This document shows, one piece after another, positions 1 to 6,971 of a DNA stretch of 35,046 nt; the first letter of the stretch is position 1; every line of letters starts with the position of its first letter. Below the pieces are notes generated by a model, which saw only the letters and a program-made list of their open reading frames with translations, was not told the origin of the DNA and did not search any database. The stretch covers positions 1-35,046 of the forward strand of contig CAISIV010000162.1 in the NCBI GenBank assembly GCA_903885555.1, read 5' to 3'. Made by a program: the position numbers and the translations under genes. The stretch is from an uncultured Hyphomicrobiales bacterium (GTDB lineage: Bacteria > Pseudomonadota > Alphaproteobacteria > Rhizobiales > Xanthobacteraceae).

Positions 1-418
1 CCATGTCGCGCTTGATCGCGGCACGGCCGTCGCGCCGGGTGAAGGCGCCGGTCAGCAAATTCTCCTCGATCGACAGATGGGCAAAGCACTGACGGCCTTC
101 CATCACCTGGATGCAGCCGCGCCGCACCAGTTCGTTCGGCGAGCGGTTCTGCACCTCCTCGCCGTCGAAGATGATCGAGCCTTTGGTGACATCGCCGCGC
201 TCGGCATGCAGCAGGTTGGAAATAGCTTTCAGCGTGGTGGTCTTGCCGGCGCCGTTGGCACCCAGCAGTGCGACGATGCCGCCCTTCGGCACGTCGAGCG
301 ACACACCCTTCAGCACCAGAATGATCTGGTCGTAGATGACTTCGATATTGTTGACGGACAGGATCTTGTCGGCCGCTGCTGCGGCGGCGCGAGTCTCAGA
401 AGATGCTGCAACGCTCAT
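1..418 (-). CDS. livF: Branched-chain amino acid-type ABC transporter ATP-binding protein LivF (partial, C-terminus beyond left edge)
   Basis: This is the N-terminal 139 codons of a LivF-type ATPase, one of the two cytoplasmic nucleotide-binding subunits of a Liv/HAAT importer. I translated it directly. The ATG at 418 is preceded by a clear AAGGAG ribosome binding site. After a short Ala-rich tail the domain starts with ILSVNNIEVIYDQ, then Walker A GANGAGKTT at about residues 53-61, the Q-loop region (IQVMEGRQCF) and the LivF-typical HLSIEENLLTG. The signature motif and Walker B lie outside the window. It is the last visible gene of the liv cluster, separated from the substrate-binding protein gene by a palindromic repeat. 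LivF is favoured over LivG because a separate LivG is present at 4048-4848. The residues after GAFTRRDGR are not complete, so integrity cannot be judged. Confidence 0.9.
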   Translation of the reverse strand, partial: MSVAASSETRAAAAAADKILSVNNIEVIYDQIILVLKGVSLDVPKGGIVALLGANGAGKTTTLKAISNLLHAERGDVTKGSIIFDGEEVQNRSPNELVRRGCIQVMEGRQCFAHLSIEENLLTGAFTRRDGRAAIKRDM

Positions 419-431
419 CTGCTTCTCCTTA

Positions 432-557
432 CCCTCCCCCTTGTGGGAAGGGTCGGCGAGTGAAACGATCCGGGGTGGGGGGCCGCGTTACGCATCCACC
501 CCCACCCCGCTCATCTCGCTACGCTCGCTGAGCGACCCTCCCCACAAGGGGGAGGGT
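432..557. repeat. Intergenic palindromic repeat between livF and the substrate-binding protein gene
   Basis: Two inverted copies of a C/G-rich unit flank a short centre. The left arm starts at 432 with CCCTCCCCCTTGTGGG, and the right arm ends at 557 with CCCACAAGGGGGAGGG. The arms match over about 20 bases and then match more loosely (GGGTCGGCGAG versus GGGTCGCTCAGCGAG, then GGGGTGGGG). Elements of this look are common between genes in Hyphomicrobiales. In RNA it would form a long hairpin between the livK-like and livF cistrons, so it may affect relative expression or mRNA stability. No coding capacity is evident. Confidence 0.75.
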
Positions 558-566
558 TAAGAAAGA

Positions 567-1895
567 CTACGATGCCTTGTCGCAAGCTTCAGTGCGCTTC
601 GGCCAGTTACCGTTCTTGTCGGTGTAGTCCTTGGCCGCGGCGGTGAGCAGCGGGTTCACCTTGTCGGCCATCGGCTTGATGTCGCCGGGGATCTTGGCCC
701 ACTTGGTGCCATCCCACTCCTGCATGAAGGTGGCGAAGTGGCCGTTGTGGTCGGCGCAGGACAGCTTCACCGGACCGGTGAAGCCGCCGAGACCGATTTC
801 CTTGAGCCGCGCTTCGTCGACATTGAGCGTCTCGAGGCCGCGGCGCATGTCCTCGCCGTTGATGACCTTCTTGCCGGTGAGCTTCTGCGCATTGCGGATA
901 CCTTCGGCGATCAGCATCGAGTTGTAGACACCGCGGTTGTACAGCACCCGGCCGAGATGGCTCTTGTCGGTCTGGGTCAGGTTCTTGTCGGTGACATACT
1001 TCTTGATGTCGGCGATGGCCGGGAAGCTGGCGCCCGTGGCGTGCCAGTTGAGCGACTTAAAGCCCTTCGAAGCATCGCCGGCAGCGCCTGCGTCATCTTC
1101 ACTGGCCCACCAGATGGAGATGAACTTGTCCATCGGGTAGTTGATCTTGGCGGCTTCCTTGACCGCGGTCGGCTGCAGCGCGCCCCAGCCATACATCATC
1201 ATGAAGTCGGGCTTGTCGCGGCGGACGTTGAGCCACTGCGACGACTGGTTCTGCATTTCGGTGGCGGGCACCGGATAGAGCTTCAGCGTGAAGCCGTAAT
1301 CCTTCGCCATCTGTTCGAACAGCGGGATCGGCTCCTTGCCGAAGCCGGCGTCGAGATAGATGAAGCCGAGCGTCTTGCCCTTGAGCTTGTCGAGGCCGCC
1401 TTCCTTGGCGCCGATATAGGACAGGATCATCGAGGCGCCGTCCCAATAGGTGGCGGGCGGATTGAAGATCCAGGGGAAGGTGTCGCCGATCGCCGACGCC
1501 GACAGGCCATAGGCCATCGACAGCACCGGCACCTTGTCGACCGAAGCGCGCGGGATCAGCGGCAGCGTGATGCCGGTCGACCACGGGTTGATCACGACCG
1601 GCTTCTTGTCCTTCACGGCCTCGTAGCATTCGAGGCCCTTCTTGGTATCGTAGCCGGTTTCGCATTCCTCGATGGCGATCTTGACGCCACCGATGCCGCC
1701 GTCGCGCTGATTGAGCATCTCGAGATAGTCGTGCATGCCTTCGGCGATATAGATGCCCGAACCCGAGAACGGGCCGGTGCGGTACGTAAACAGCGGCACG
1801 TAAATGGATTCCTGCGCCGCGGCCGGCGGGGCGTTGCCGGTCAACGCGGTCGCGGCGATCACGGCACTGGCGAGAATGGTCGCTTTCATACGCAT
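567..1895 (-). CDS. ABC transporter substrate-binding protein (Liv/HAAT family)
   Basis: Periplasmic ligand-binding protein of 442 residues for the adjacent Liv-type importer. The start ATG at 1895 follows an AGGGAGGT ribosome binding site six bases away. Residues 1-28 form a signal peptide with a hydrophobic run and cleavage near AAAQ. The mature part has the type I periplasmic-binding fold pattern: TYRTGPFSGSG near the start, a central VVINPWSTG/PVLSMAYG segment, and GFIYLDAGFGKE. The Trp/Tyr-rich ligand-proximal segments and acidic pairs suggest an amino acid, organic acid or aromatic ligand, but the ligand cannot be read from sequence. It lies 57 bases downstream of livM in the same orientation. 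Genes like this, paired with an acyl-CoA ligase inside the liv operon, are widespread in Bradyrhizobium-type bacteria. I leave the symbol empty because specificity is unknown. Confidence 0.92.
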   Translation of the reverse strand: MRMKATILASAVIAATALTGNAPPAAAQESIYVPLFTYRTGPFSGSGIYIAEGMHDYLEMLNQRDGGIGGVKIAIEECETGYDTKKGLECYEAVKDKKPVVINPWSTGITLPLIPRASVDKVPVLSMAYGLSASAIGDTFPWIFNPPATYWDGASMILSYIGAKEGGLDKLKGKTLGFIYLDAGFGKEPIPLFEQMAKDYGFTLKLYPVPATEMQNQSSQWLNVRRDKPDFMMMYGWGALQPTAVKEAAKINYPMDKFISIWWASEDDAGAAGDASKGFKSLNWHATGASFPAIADIKKYVTDKNLTQTDKSHLGRVLYNRGVYNSMLIAEGIRNAQKLTGKKVINGEDMRRGLETLNVDEARLKEIGLGGFTGPVKLSCADHNGHFATFMQEWDGTKWAKIPGDIKPMADKVNPLLTAAAKDYTDKNGNWPKRTEACDKAS

Positions 1896-1952
1896 GTTTT
1901 TACCTCCCTGGTGATGCGCCTTTCCGGCGCCTTTGGTCGCTAGTTTGGACGT

Positions 1953-3029
1953 TTAGTAGGGGAATGGCCAGACCCTCAATTTCTGCTTGGTGATCTGCCA
2001 GAGCCGCGCGAGACCGAGCGGCTCGATAATCAGAACCAGCACGATCAGCGCGCCGACGCTCATGAAAGTGATGTGCTCGACGGTAGCCGGCACAATGTTG
2101 ATGCCGACGCCGTGCAGCACGTTTTTCAGGACGATCGGCAGGCCGTAGATCAGCGCGGCGCCGAAGAACGATCCGGTCAGGCTGCCCAAGCCCCCGATAA
2201 TGACCATGAACAGAATTGTGAAGGACTGGTCGATGTTGAAGACGCCCGGCTCGGCGCTGCCGTACCAGAAGAACACCATCAGCGCGCCGGCGACGCCGCA
2301 GTAATAAGACGAGATGGCGAAGGCCAAGAGCTTGGTGCGATAGAGCGGGATGCCGATCAGCTCGGCGGCGAGATCCATGTCGCGCACCGCCATCCACATG
2401 CGGCCGATGCGGCCATGCACCAGGTTCGAGGCAAACCAGGTCAGCAGCGTGACGATCGACAGGATCACCAGATAGCGGAATTGCGGTGTCGCGTTGGGGC
2501 CGGTGACCGGCATCGAGAACAAGGTGCGCGTCGGCACTTCGATGGCGCCGGAGGTGTTGTAGTTCGTCAGCCACTGCACGCGGATGAACGACCAGTCGAG
2601 AAAGAACTGCGAGGCGAGCGTCGCGACCGTCAGGTAGAAGCCCTTGATGCGCAGCGACGGCAGGCCGAACAGAATACCGAGCGCGGTCGAGAAAAATCCC
2701 GACACCAGAATCCAGATGACGATGTTCACGCCGGGATAGATCGTCGTGAGTTTGTAGCATGCGAACGCCCCCACTCCCATGAAGCCGCCGGTGCCGAGCG
2801 ACAGCAGGCCGGTATAGCCAGTGAGAATGTTCAGCCCCATCGACGCCAGCGCGAGGATCAGAAACGGGATCATGATGACGGTGAGGAAGAAGTCCGTCGC
2901 CGCCAGCGGGATCAGCACGAAGGCGGAGACGAGAATGATAGCCAGGCCGATACGATCCTGCAGAATCGGGAAGACGGCCTGGTCGGCCTGATATGTCGTC
3001 TTGAACTGTCCAGCTTCGCGGTAAAACAT
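1953..3029 (-). CDS. livM: Branched-chain amino acid-type ABC transporter permease LivM
   Basis: Inner-membrane permease of 358 residues, normal length for LivM. The N-terminus MFYREAGQFKTTYQADQ is a polar extension that I recognise from LivM proteins of this acyl-CoA-ligase-linked liv type. About eight to ten hydrophobic segments follow. The LivM-typical segments are ILTGYTGLLSLGTGGFMGVGA (about residues 80-100), RIGRMWMAVRDMDLAAELIGI before the later helices, and IIGGLGSLTGSFFGAA in the cytoplasmic loop that contacts the ATPases. The ribosome binding site is weak (AAGAG directly before the ATG). A 49-bp hairpin repeat separates it from livH upstream, whereas livH, livG and the ligase gene are translationally overlapped. 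LivM therefore begins a second translational block within the same presumed operon. Confidence 0.93.
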   Translation of the reverse strand: MFYREAGQFKTTYQADQAVFPILQDRIGLAIILVSAFVLIPLAATDFFLTVIMIPFLILALASMGLNILTGYTGLLSLGTGGFMGVGAFACYKLTTIYPGVNIVIWILVSGFFSTALGILFGLPSLRIKGFYLTVATLASQFFLDWSFIRVQWLTNYNTSGAIEVPTRTLFSMPVTGPNATPQFRYLVILSIVTLLTWFASNLVHGRIGRMWMAVRDMDLAAELIGIPLYRTKLLAFAISSYYCGVAGALMVFFWYGSAEPGVFNIDQSFTILFMVIIGGLGSLTGSFFGAALIYGLPIVLKNVLHGVGINIVPATVEHITFMSVGALIVLVLIIEPLGLARLWQITKQKLRVWPFPY

Positions 3030-3044
3030 CTCTTATGCTTTCTT

Positions 3045-3093
3045 GAGCATGATCTTGTCCGAAAACCGGTTCCCACTTTTCGGTATCATGCTC
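3045..3093. repeat. 49-bp palindromic repeat, copy 1 (livH/livM junction)
   Basis: This element has perfect 9-bp terminal arms (GAGCATGAT and ATCATGCTC) around an inner inverted repeat, CCGAAAA and TTTTCGG, with the centre CCGGTTCCCAC. Its right end overlaps the livH stop codon (3092-3094). Two relatives of exactly the same length and orientation lie at 14336-14384 and 23855-23903. As RNA it would form an imperfect hairpin at the livH 3' end. I associate this repeat with Hyphomicrobiales genomes in general. Confidence 0.85.
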
Positions 3094-4048
3094 ATATGCG
3101 CTCGATGATCTTTTCGCCGAACAGACCTTGCGGCCGAAACAGCAGGAAAATGAGGGCGATGACGTAAGCCAGCCAGCTTTCGATGCCGCTGCCGAGCAGC
3201 GGGCCCCAATAGAATTCGCCGATCTTCTCGCCGATGCCGATGATGAGCCCGCCGATGATGGCGCCGGGGATCGAGGTGAAACCACCGAGGATCAGCACCG
3301 GCAGCGCTTTCAGCGCGATGATCTGCAGCGAGAACGACACTTCCGAGCGTGCGCCCCACATGATGCCGGTGACCAATGCGACGATGCCGGCGGCAAACCA
3401 CACCACGACCCAGATTTGTTCGAGCGAAATGCCGACCGACAGCGCCGCCTTGTGGCTATCGGCGACGGCGCGCAGCGCGCGACCGATGCGGGTTTTCTGG
3501 AAGAACAGTGCCAGCGAGATCACCATCAGCGACACGATCACCGCGGCGGCGATGTCGATCTTCTGCAGGCTGACGAAACCGCCGAACATCTTTATGTCGT
3601 AGGCGCCACTCGGCAGATAGAGCTGCGACGTGATCATCTTTTTCGGATTGCCGCCGAACACCAGTTCGCCGAAGCCGATGAGGAAATAGGTCAGGCCGAA
3701 CGTCGCCATGAACAGAATGATGTCGGGCTGGTTGACCAGCGGGCGCAGCATCAGCCGCTCGACCAGATAGGCGAGCCCGAACATCACGACGATGGTCAGC
3801 CCGAGCGCGATGAAGGCGGGCACGCCGATTTCATGCAGGCCGACCAGCGTGAGCGCGGCGAACACCACCATGATGCCCTGCGCAAAATTGAACACGCCGG
3901 ACGCTTTGAAGATCAGCACGAAGCCGAGCGCGATCAGCGAATAGAGCACGCCGGAGACAAGCCCTTCCCACAGCGTCTGCACCAGCAAGTCTGGCGCCGC
4001 GCCCATCTGCACGAAGGGGTCGATCAGAATTTTGTACAAGAGGTCCAT
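3092..4048 (-). CDS. livH: Branched-chain amino acid-type ABC transporter permease LivH
   Basis: Inner-membrane permease of 318 residues, the partner of LivM. The pattern is typical of LivH: an N-terminal segment WEGLVSGVLYSLIALGFVLIF, then GVFNFAQGIMVVFAAL, and RIGRALRAVADSHKAALSVGI, a conserved cytoplasmic loop of this family. GGFTSIPGAIIGGLIIGIGEKIGE follows. Its ATG shares one base with the TGA of livG (TGATG at 4050-4046), so translational coupling is likely. The stop codon lies inside the right end of a 49-bp palindromic repeat. Together with LivM it should form the translocation pore for the ligand delivered by the substrate-binding protein at 567-1895. Confidence 0.94.
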   Translation of the reverse strand: MDLLYKILIDPFVQMGAAPDLLVQTLWEGLVSGVLYSLIALGFVLIFKASGVFNFAQGIMVVFAALTLVGLHEIGVPAFIALGLTIVVMFGLAYLVERLMLRPLVNQPDIILFMATFGLTYFLIGFGELVFGGNPKKMITSQLYLPSGAYDIKMFGGFVSLQKIDIAAAVIVSLMVISLALFFQKTRIGRALRAVADSHKAALSVGISLEQIWVVVWFAAGIVALVTGIMWGARSEVSFSLQIIALKALPVLILGGFTSIPGAIIGGLIIGIGEKIGEFYWGPLLGSGIESWLAYVIALIFLLFRPQGLFGEKIIERI

Positions 4049-4848
4049 CAGTGCGCGACCCCGAGATAGGCGTCGATCACGGCCTGGTTGCTCTTGACCT
4101 GATCCGGCGTGCCGTCGGCGATCTTGACGCCATGGTCGAGCACGACGACGCGGTCGGACAGATCCATCACCACGCCCATGTCGTGCTCGATCAACGCGAC
4201 GGTGGTGCCGAAGTGATCGTTGACGTCGAGAATGAAGCGCGACATGTCCTCTTTCTCTTCGAGGTTCATGCCGGCCATCGGCTCGTCGAGCAGCAGCAGT
4301 TCCGGCTCCATGGCGAGCGCGCGGCCGAGTTCGACGCGCTTCTGCAAACCGTAGGGCAAGCGTCCGACCGGCGTGCGGCGGATTTCCTGGATCTTGAGAA
4401 AGTCGATGATTTCCTCGACGCGGGCGCGGTGCTCGACTTCTTCCTTCATCGCCGGCCCGAAACGCAGCAACTGCCAGAACAGGTTCTTGTTCATGCGCAG
4501 CGTGCGGCCCGCCATGATGTTGTCGAGCGAGGTCATGCCGCGGAACAGCGCCACGTTCTGGAAGGTGCGGGCGATGCCACCGGCCGCGGCGTCATGTGGG
4601 CGCATCTTGGCGCGGGTCTCGCCCTTGAAGGTGATGCGGCCCTGCTGGGGATGATAGAAGCCGTTGATGATGTTGAGCATCGACGTCTTGCCGGCGCCGT
4701 TCGGGCCGATAATGGCGCGGATCTCGCCCTTGCGGATGTCGAACGAAACGTCGTTGACCGCCTTCACGCCGCCAAACGCCAGCGAAACGTCCTCCACCGA
4801 CAGCAGCACGTCGCCAGCCGCGACTTCTGGTCCGCCGGGGGCCTTCAT
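4048..4848 (-). CDS. livG: Branched-chain amino acid-type ABC transporter ATP-binding protein LivG
   Basis: Cytoplasmic ATPase of 266 residues. Walker A GPNGAGKTS is at about residues 48-56, followed by MLNIINGFYHPQQGRITF, the LivG-type RTFQNVALFRGMTSLDNIM, and a degenerate signature LPYGLQKRVELGRAL of the LivG type. Walker B is LLLLDEPMAGM, the H-loop is ALIEHDMGVVMDLSDRVVVLDHG, and the C-terminus is the LivG-typical VIDAYLGVAH. The length is usual for LivG. The start overlaps the stop of the acyl-CoA ligase gene by four bases (4845-4848), and its own stop overlaps livH. It lies in the middle of a tightly packed block, ligase-livG-livH. Confidence 0.95.
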   Translation of the reverse strand: MKAPGGPEVAAGDVLLSVEDVSLAFGGVKAVNDVSFDIRKGEIRAIIGPNGAGKTSMLNIINGFYHPQQGRITFKGETRAKMRPHDAAAGGIARTFQNVALFRGMTSLDNIMAGRTLRMNKNLFWQLLRFGPAMKEEVEHRARVEEIIDFLKIQEIRRTPVGRLPYGLQKRVELGRALAMEPELLLLDEPMAGMNLEEKEDMSRFILDVNDHFGTTVALIEHDMGVVMDLSDRVVVLDHGVKIADGTPDQVKSNQAVIDAYLGVAH

Positions 4849-6812
4849 GCCGCCTGCCCCATCGCCGGCACGACGGCCATGTCGCGGATTTTGACGCGCG
4901 CGCTGATGACGCCCTTGCGGCCGTCCTCGAATGTCACCTCAGTCGAGATGTCGGCCTCTTTCGAGCCGTCATACAGCGCCTTGATCAGCGTCGCGTAACG
5001 CTCGGCGATGAAGCCCCGCCGTACCTTCTGCGTGCGCGTCAATTCGCCATCGTCGGCATCGAGCTCCTTGTGCAGGATCAGGAAGCGCTTGATCTGGATG
5101 CCGGCCATCATCTTGTCGGCGGCGAGCGAGGCATTCGTCTCGGCGACATGCTTCTCGATCATGTCGTAGACTTGGCGGTGGCCGGCCAACTCCTGATACG
5201 AGGCGTAGACCACATTGTTGCGCTCGGCCCAGCTGCCGACCGCGGTGAGATCGATATTGATCATCACCGTGACGAAGTCGTGCTTGTCGCCATAGGCGAC
5301 GACCTCACGGATATTGGGATAGAATTTGAGCTTGTTCTCGATGTATTTCGGCGGAAACAGCGTGCCGTCGGTCAGCTTGCCGACATCCTTGGCGCGGTCG
5401 ATGATTTTGAGATGCCCGGTTTTCTCGTCGAAGTAACCGGCGTCGCCCGTCATCACGTATCCGTCCGGCGTCATCGCCTCGGCGGTCTTGGCGTCGTCCT
5501 TGAAATAACCGGAGAACATGCCGGGCGACTTGAACAGCACCTCGCCGTTCTCGGCGATGCGGATGTCGACGTGCGGACAGGCCGGCCCCACCGTGTCGGA
5601 ATAGATGGCGCCGTCCGGCTGCGCGGTGATGTAGAGGAAGGCTTCGGTCTGGCCGTAAAGCTGCTTGAGGTTCAGCCCGATCGAACGATAGAACGCGAAC
5701 AGATCCGGTCCGATGGCCTCGCCGGCCGTATAGGCGACGCGCACACGCGAGAAGCCGAGCGTGTTCTTCAGCGGGCCATACACCAGAATATTGCCGATGC
5801 CGTACAGCAGCCGTCCGGCAAGCCCGACCGGCTGGCCGTTGAGGATGCGCTCGCCATAGCGGCGCGCGACGCCGAGGAAGTAGTGGAACATCTTGCGCTT
5901 GAGCGCGCCGGCGTCTTCCATGCGGATCATGACGCGCGTGAGCAGCACTTCGAGCGTGCGCGGCGGCGCGAAGTAAAAGCTCGGCCCGATCTCGCGCAGG
6001 TCGGACATCACCGTCTCGGCGCTTTCCGGACAGGCCATGCAGAAGCCGGAAACGAGGCCCTGCGCGTAGTTGAGATAGTGATCGCCGACCCAGGCCAGTG
6101 GCAGATAGGCCAGCGCCACATCTTTCTCGGTCAGCTTGTCGAAAACGACCGTGTCGCTCGCCGCCTTGATCGAGCGCTCGCCGGTCAGCACCACACCCTT
6201 CGAGGTCCCCGTGGTGCCCGAGGTGTAGAGGATGATCGAAGGATCGGAGCCTTTGGTCGCGGCGATCTCAGCATCGAGCCAGGCGCCGAGCGATGCATCG
6301 GCGGCGAGCGCCTTGCGGCCGTCGGCGATGACATCTTCCATCGAACGCAAATGACTGTGGTCGTAATCGCGAAGGCCGCGCGACTCGTCGTAGATCATCC
6401 ATTCGAGCTTCGGCAGCTTGTCCTTGACCGACTGGATCTTGTCGATCTGCTCCTGATCCTCGACCAAAGCAAAGCGCACGTCGGCATGCGCCAGCACGAA
6501 AGACAGTTCCTGGGCGACAGCGTCGGCATAAACCGGCACTGGGATAGCGCCCAGCGTCTGCGCCGCCATCACCGACCAATAAAGCTTCGGCCGGTTCGAG
6601 CCGACAATGGCCACGGTCTCGCCGCGCCGCACGCCGAGCCGGTGCAGGCCGGTCGCGTAGGCCCGCACGATCTCGAGCACCTCAGCCCAGGTCCAGGTTT
6701 GCCAGACGCCGAGGTCCTTGTGCCGCATGGAAGGCCGCGCCCCGTACAGGCGGGCGTTGCGCAACAATAGCTTCGGGAACGTATCCGCCAGCGCGGAGGC
6801 GTCGAACGCCAC
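4845..6812 (-). CDS. AMP-dependent acyl-CoA synthetase/ligase (long-chain fatty acid-CoA ligase family)
   Basis: It should activate a carboxylic acid to its CoA thioester through an acyl-adenylate. The protein has 655 residues from the GTG at 6812, chosen because GGGAGGA lies eight bases upstream. An open frame continues to a GTG at 6914, but that start has no ribosome binding site and would add a low-complexity basic tail. Visible motifs are the phosphate-binding loop SIILYTSGTTGTSKG at about residues 192-206, YGQTEAF (A5), YVMTGDAGYFD (A7), KIIDRAKD (A8) and the C-terminal TLFPPKYIENKLKFYP. The closest known layout is the long-chain acyl-CoA ligase group that sits inside liv operons of alpha- and betaproteobacteria. 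It overlaps livG by four bases, so its substrate is probably the imported ligand or a product of it. Fatty, aromatic or branched-chain acid cannot be decided. Confidence 0.9.
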   Translation of the reverse strand: MAFDASALADTFPKLLLRNARLYGARPSMRHKDLGVWQTWTWAEVLEIVRAYATGLHRLGVRRGETVAIVGSNRPKLYWSVMAAQTLGAIPVPVYADAVAQELSFVLAHADVRFALVEDQEQIDKIQSVKDKLPKLEWMIYDESRGLRDYDHSHLRSMEDVIADGRKALAADASLGAWLDAEIAATKGSDPSIILYTSGTTGTSKGVVLTGERSIKAASDTVVFDKLTEKDVALAYLPLAWVGDHYLNYAQGLVSGFCMACPESAETVMSDLREIGPSFYFAPPRTLEVLLTRVMIRMEDAGALKRKMFHYFLGVARRYGERILNGQPVGLAGRLLYGIGNILVYGPLKNTLGFSRVRVAYTAGEAIGPDLFAFYRSIGLNLKQLYGQTEAFLYITAQPDGAIYSDTVGPACPHVDIRIAENGEVLFKSPGMFSGYFKDDAKTAEAMTPDGYVMTGDAGYFDEKTGHLKIIDRAKDVGKLTDGTLFPPKYIENKLKFYPNIREVVAYGDKHDFVTVMINIDLTAVGSWAERNNVVYASYQELAGHRQVYDMIEKHVAETNASLAADKMMAGIQIKRFLILHKELDADDGELTRTQKVRRGFIAERYATLIKALYDGSKEADISTEVTFEDGRKGVISARVKIRDMAVVPAMGQAA

Positions 6813-6971
6813 AGCCGGTATCCTCCCTGTGGCCGCGTTTGGCGCTGGCTCTGTTTCCCCTCGCCGCCTCTTTTCGGGCGGTCGTGATATCTCGTTCTCT
6901 CGATATGAAAACACCGATCAAGGCGGGTCAAGCCTTGAACCGCCCGCCATTGGTCGCAGGATCGGGCTAAA

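Noticed and set aside
738-1943. Long antisense open frame (401 codons, plus) over the substrate-binding protein gene
   Set aside because: Composition is Arg/Asp/Val/Gly-rich in the way expected of a reverse-strand reading of a high-GC gene; the minus-strand protein has a signal peptide and a strong ribosome binding site.
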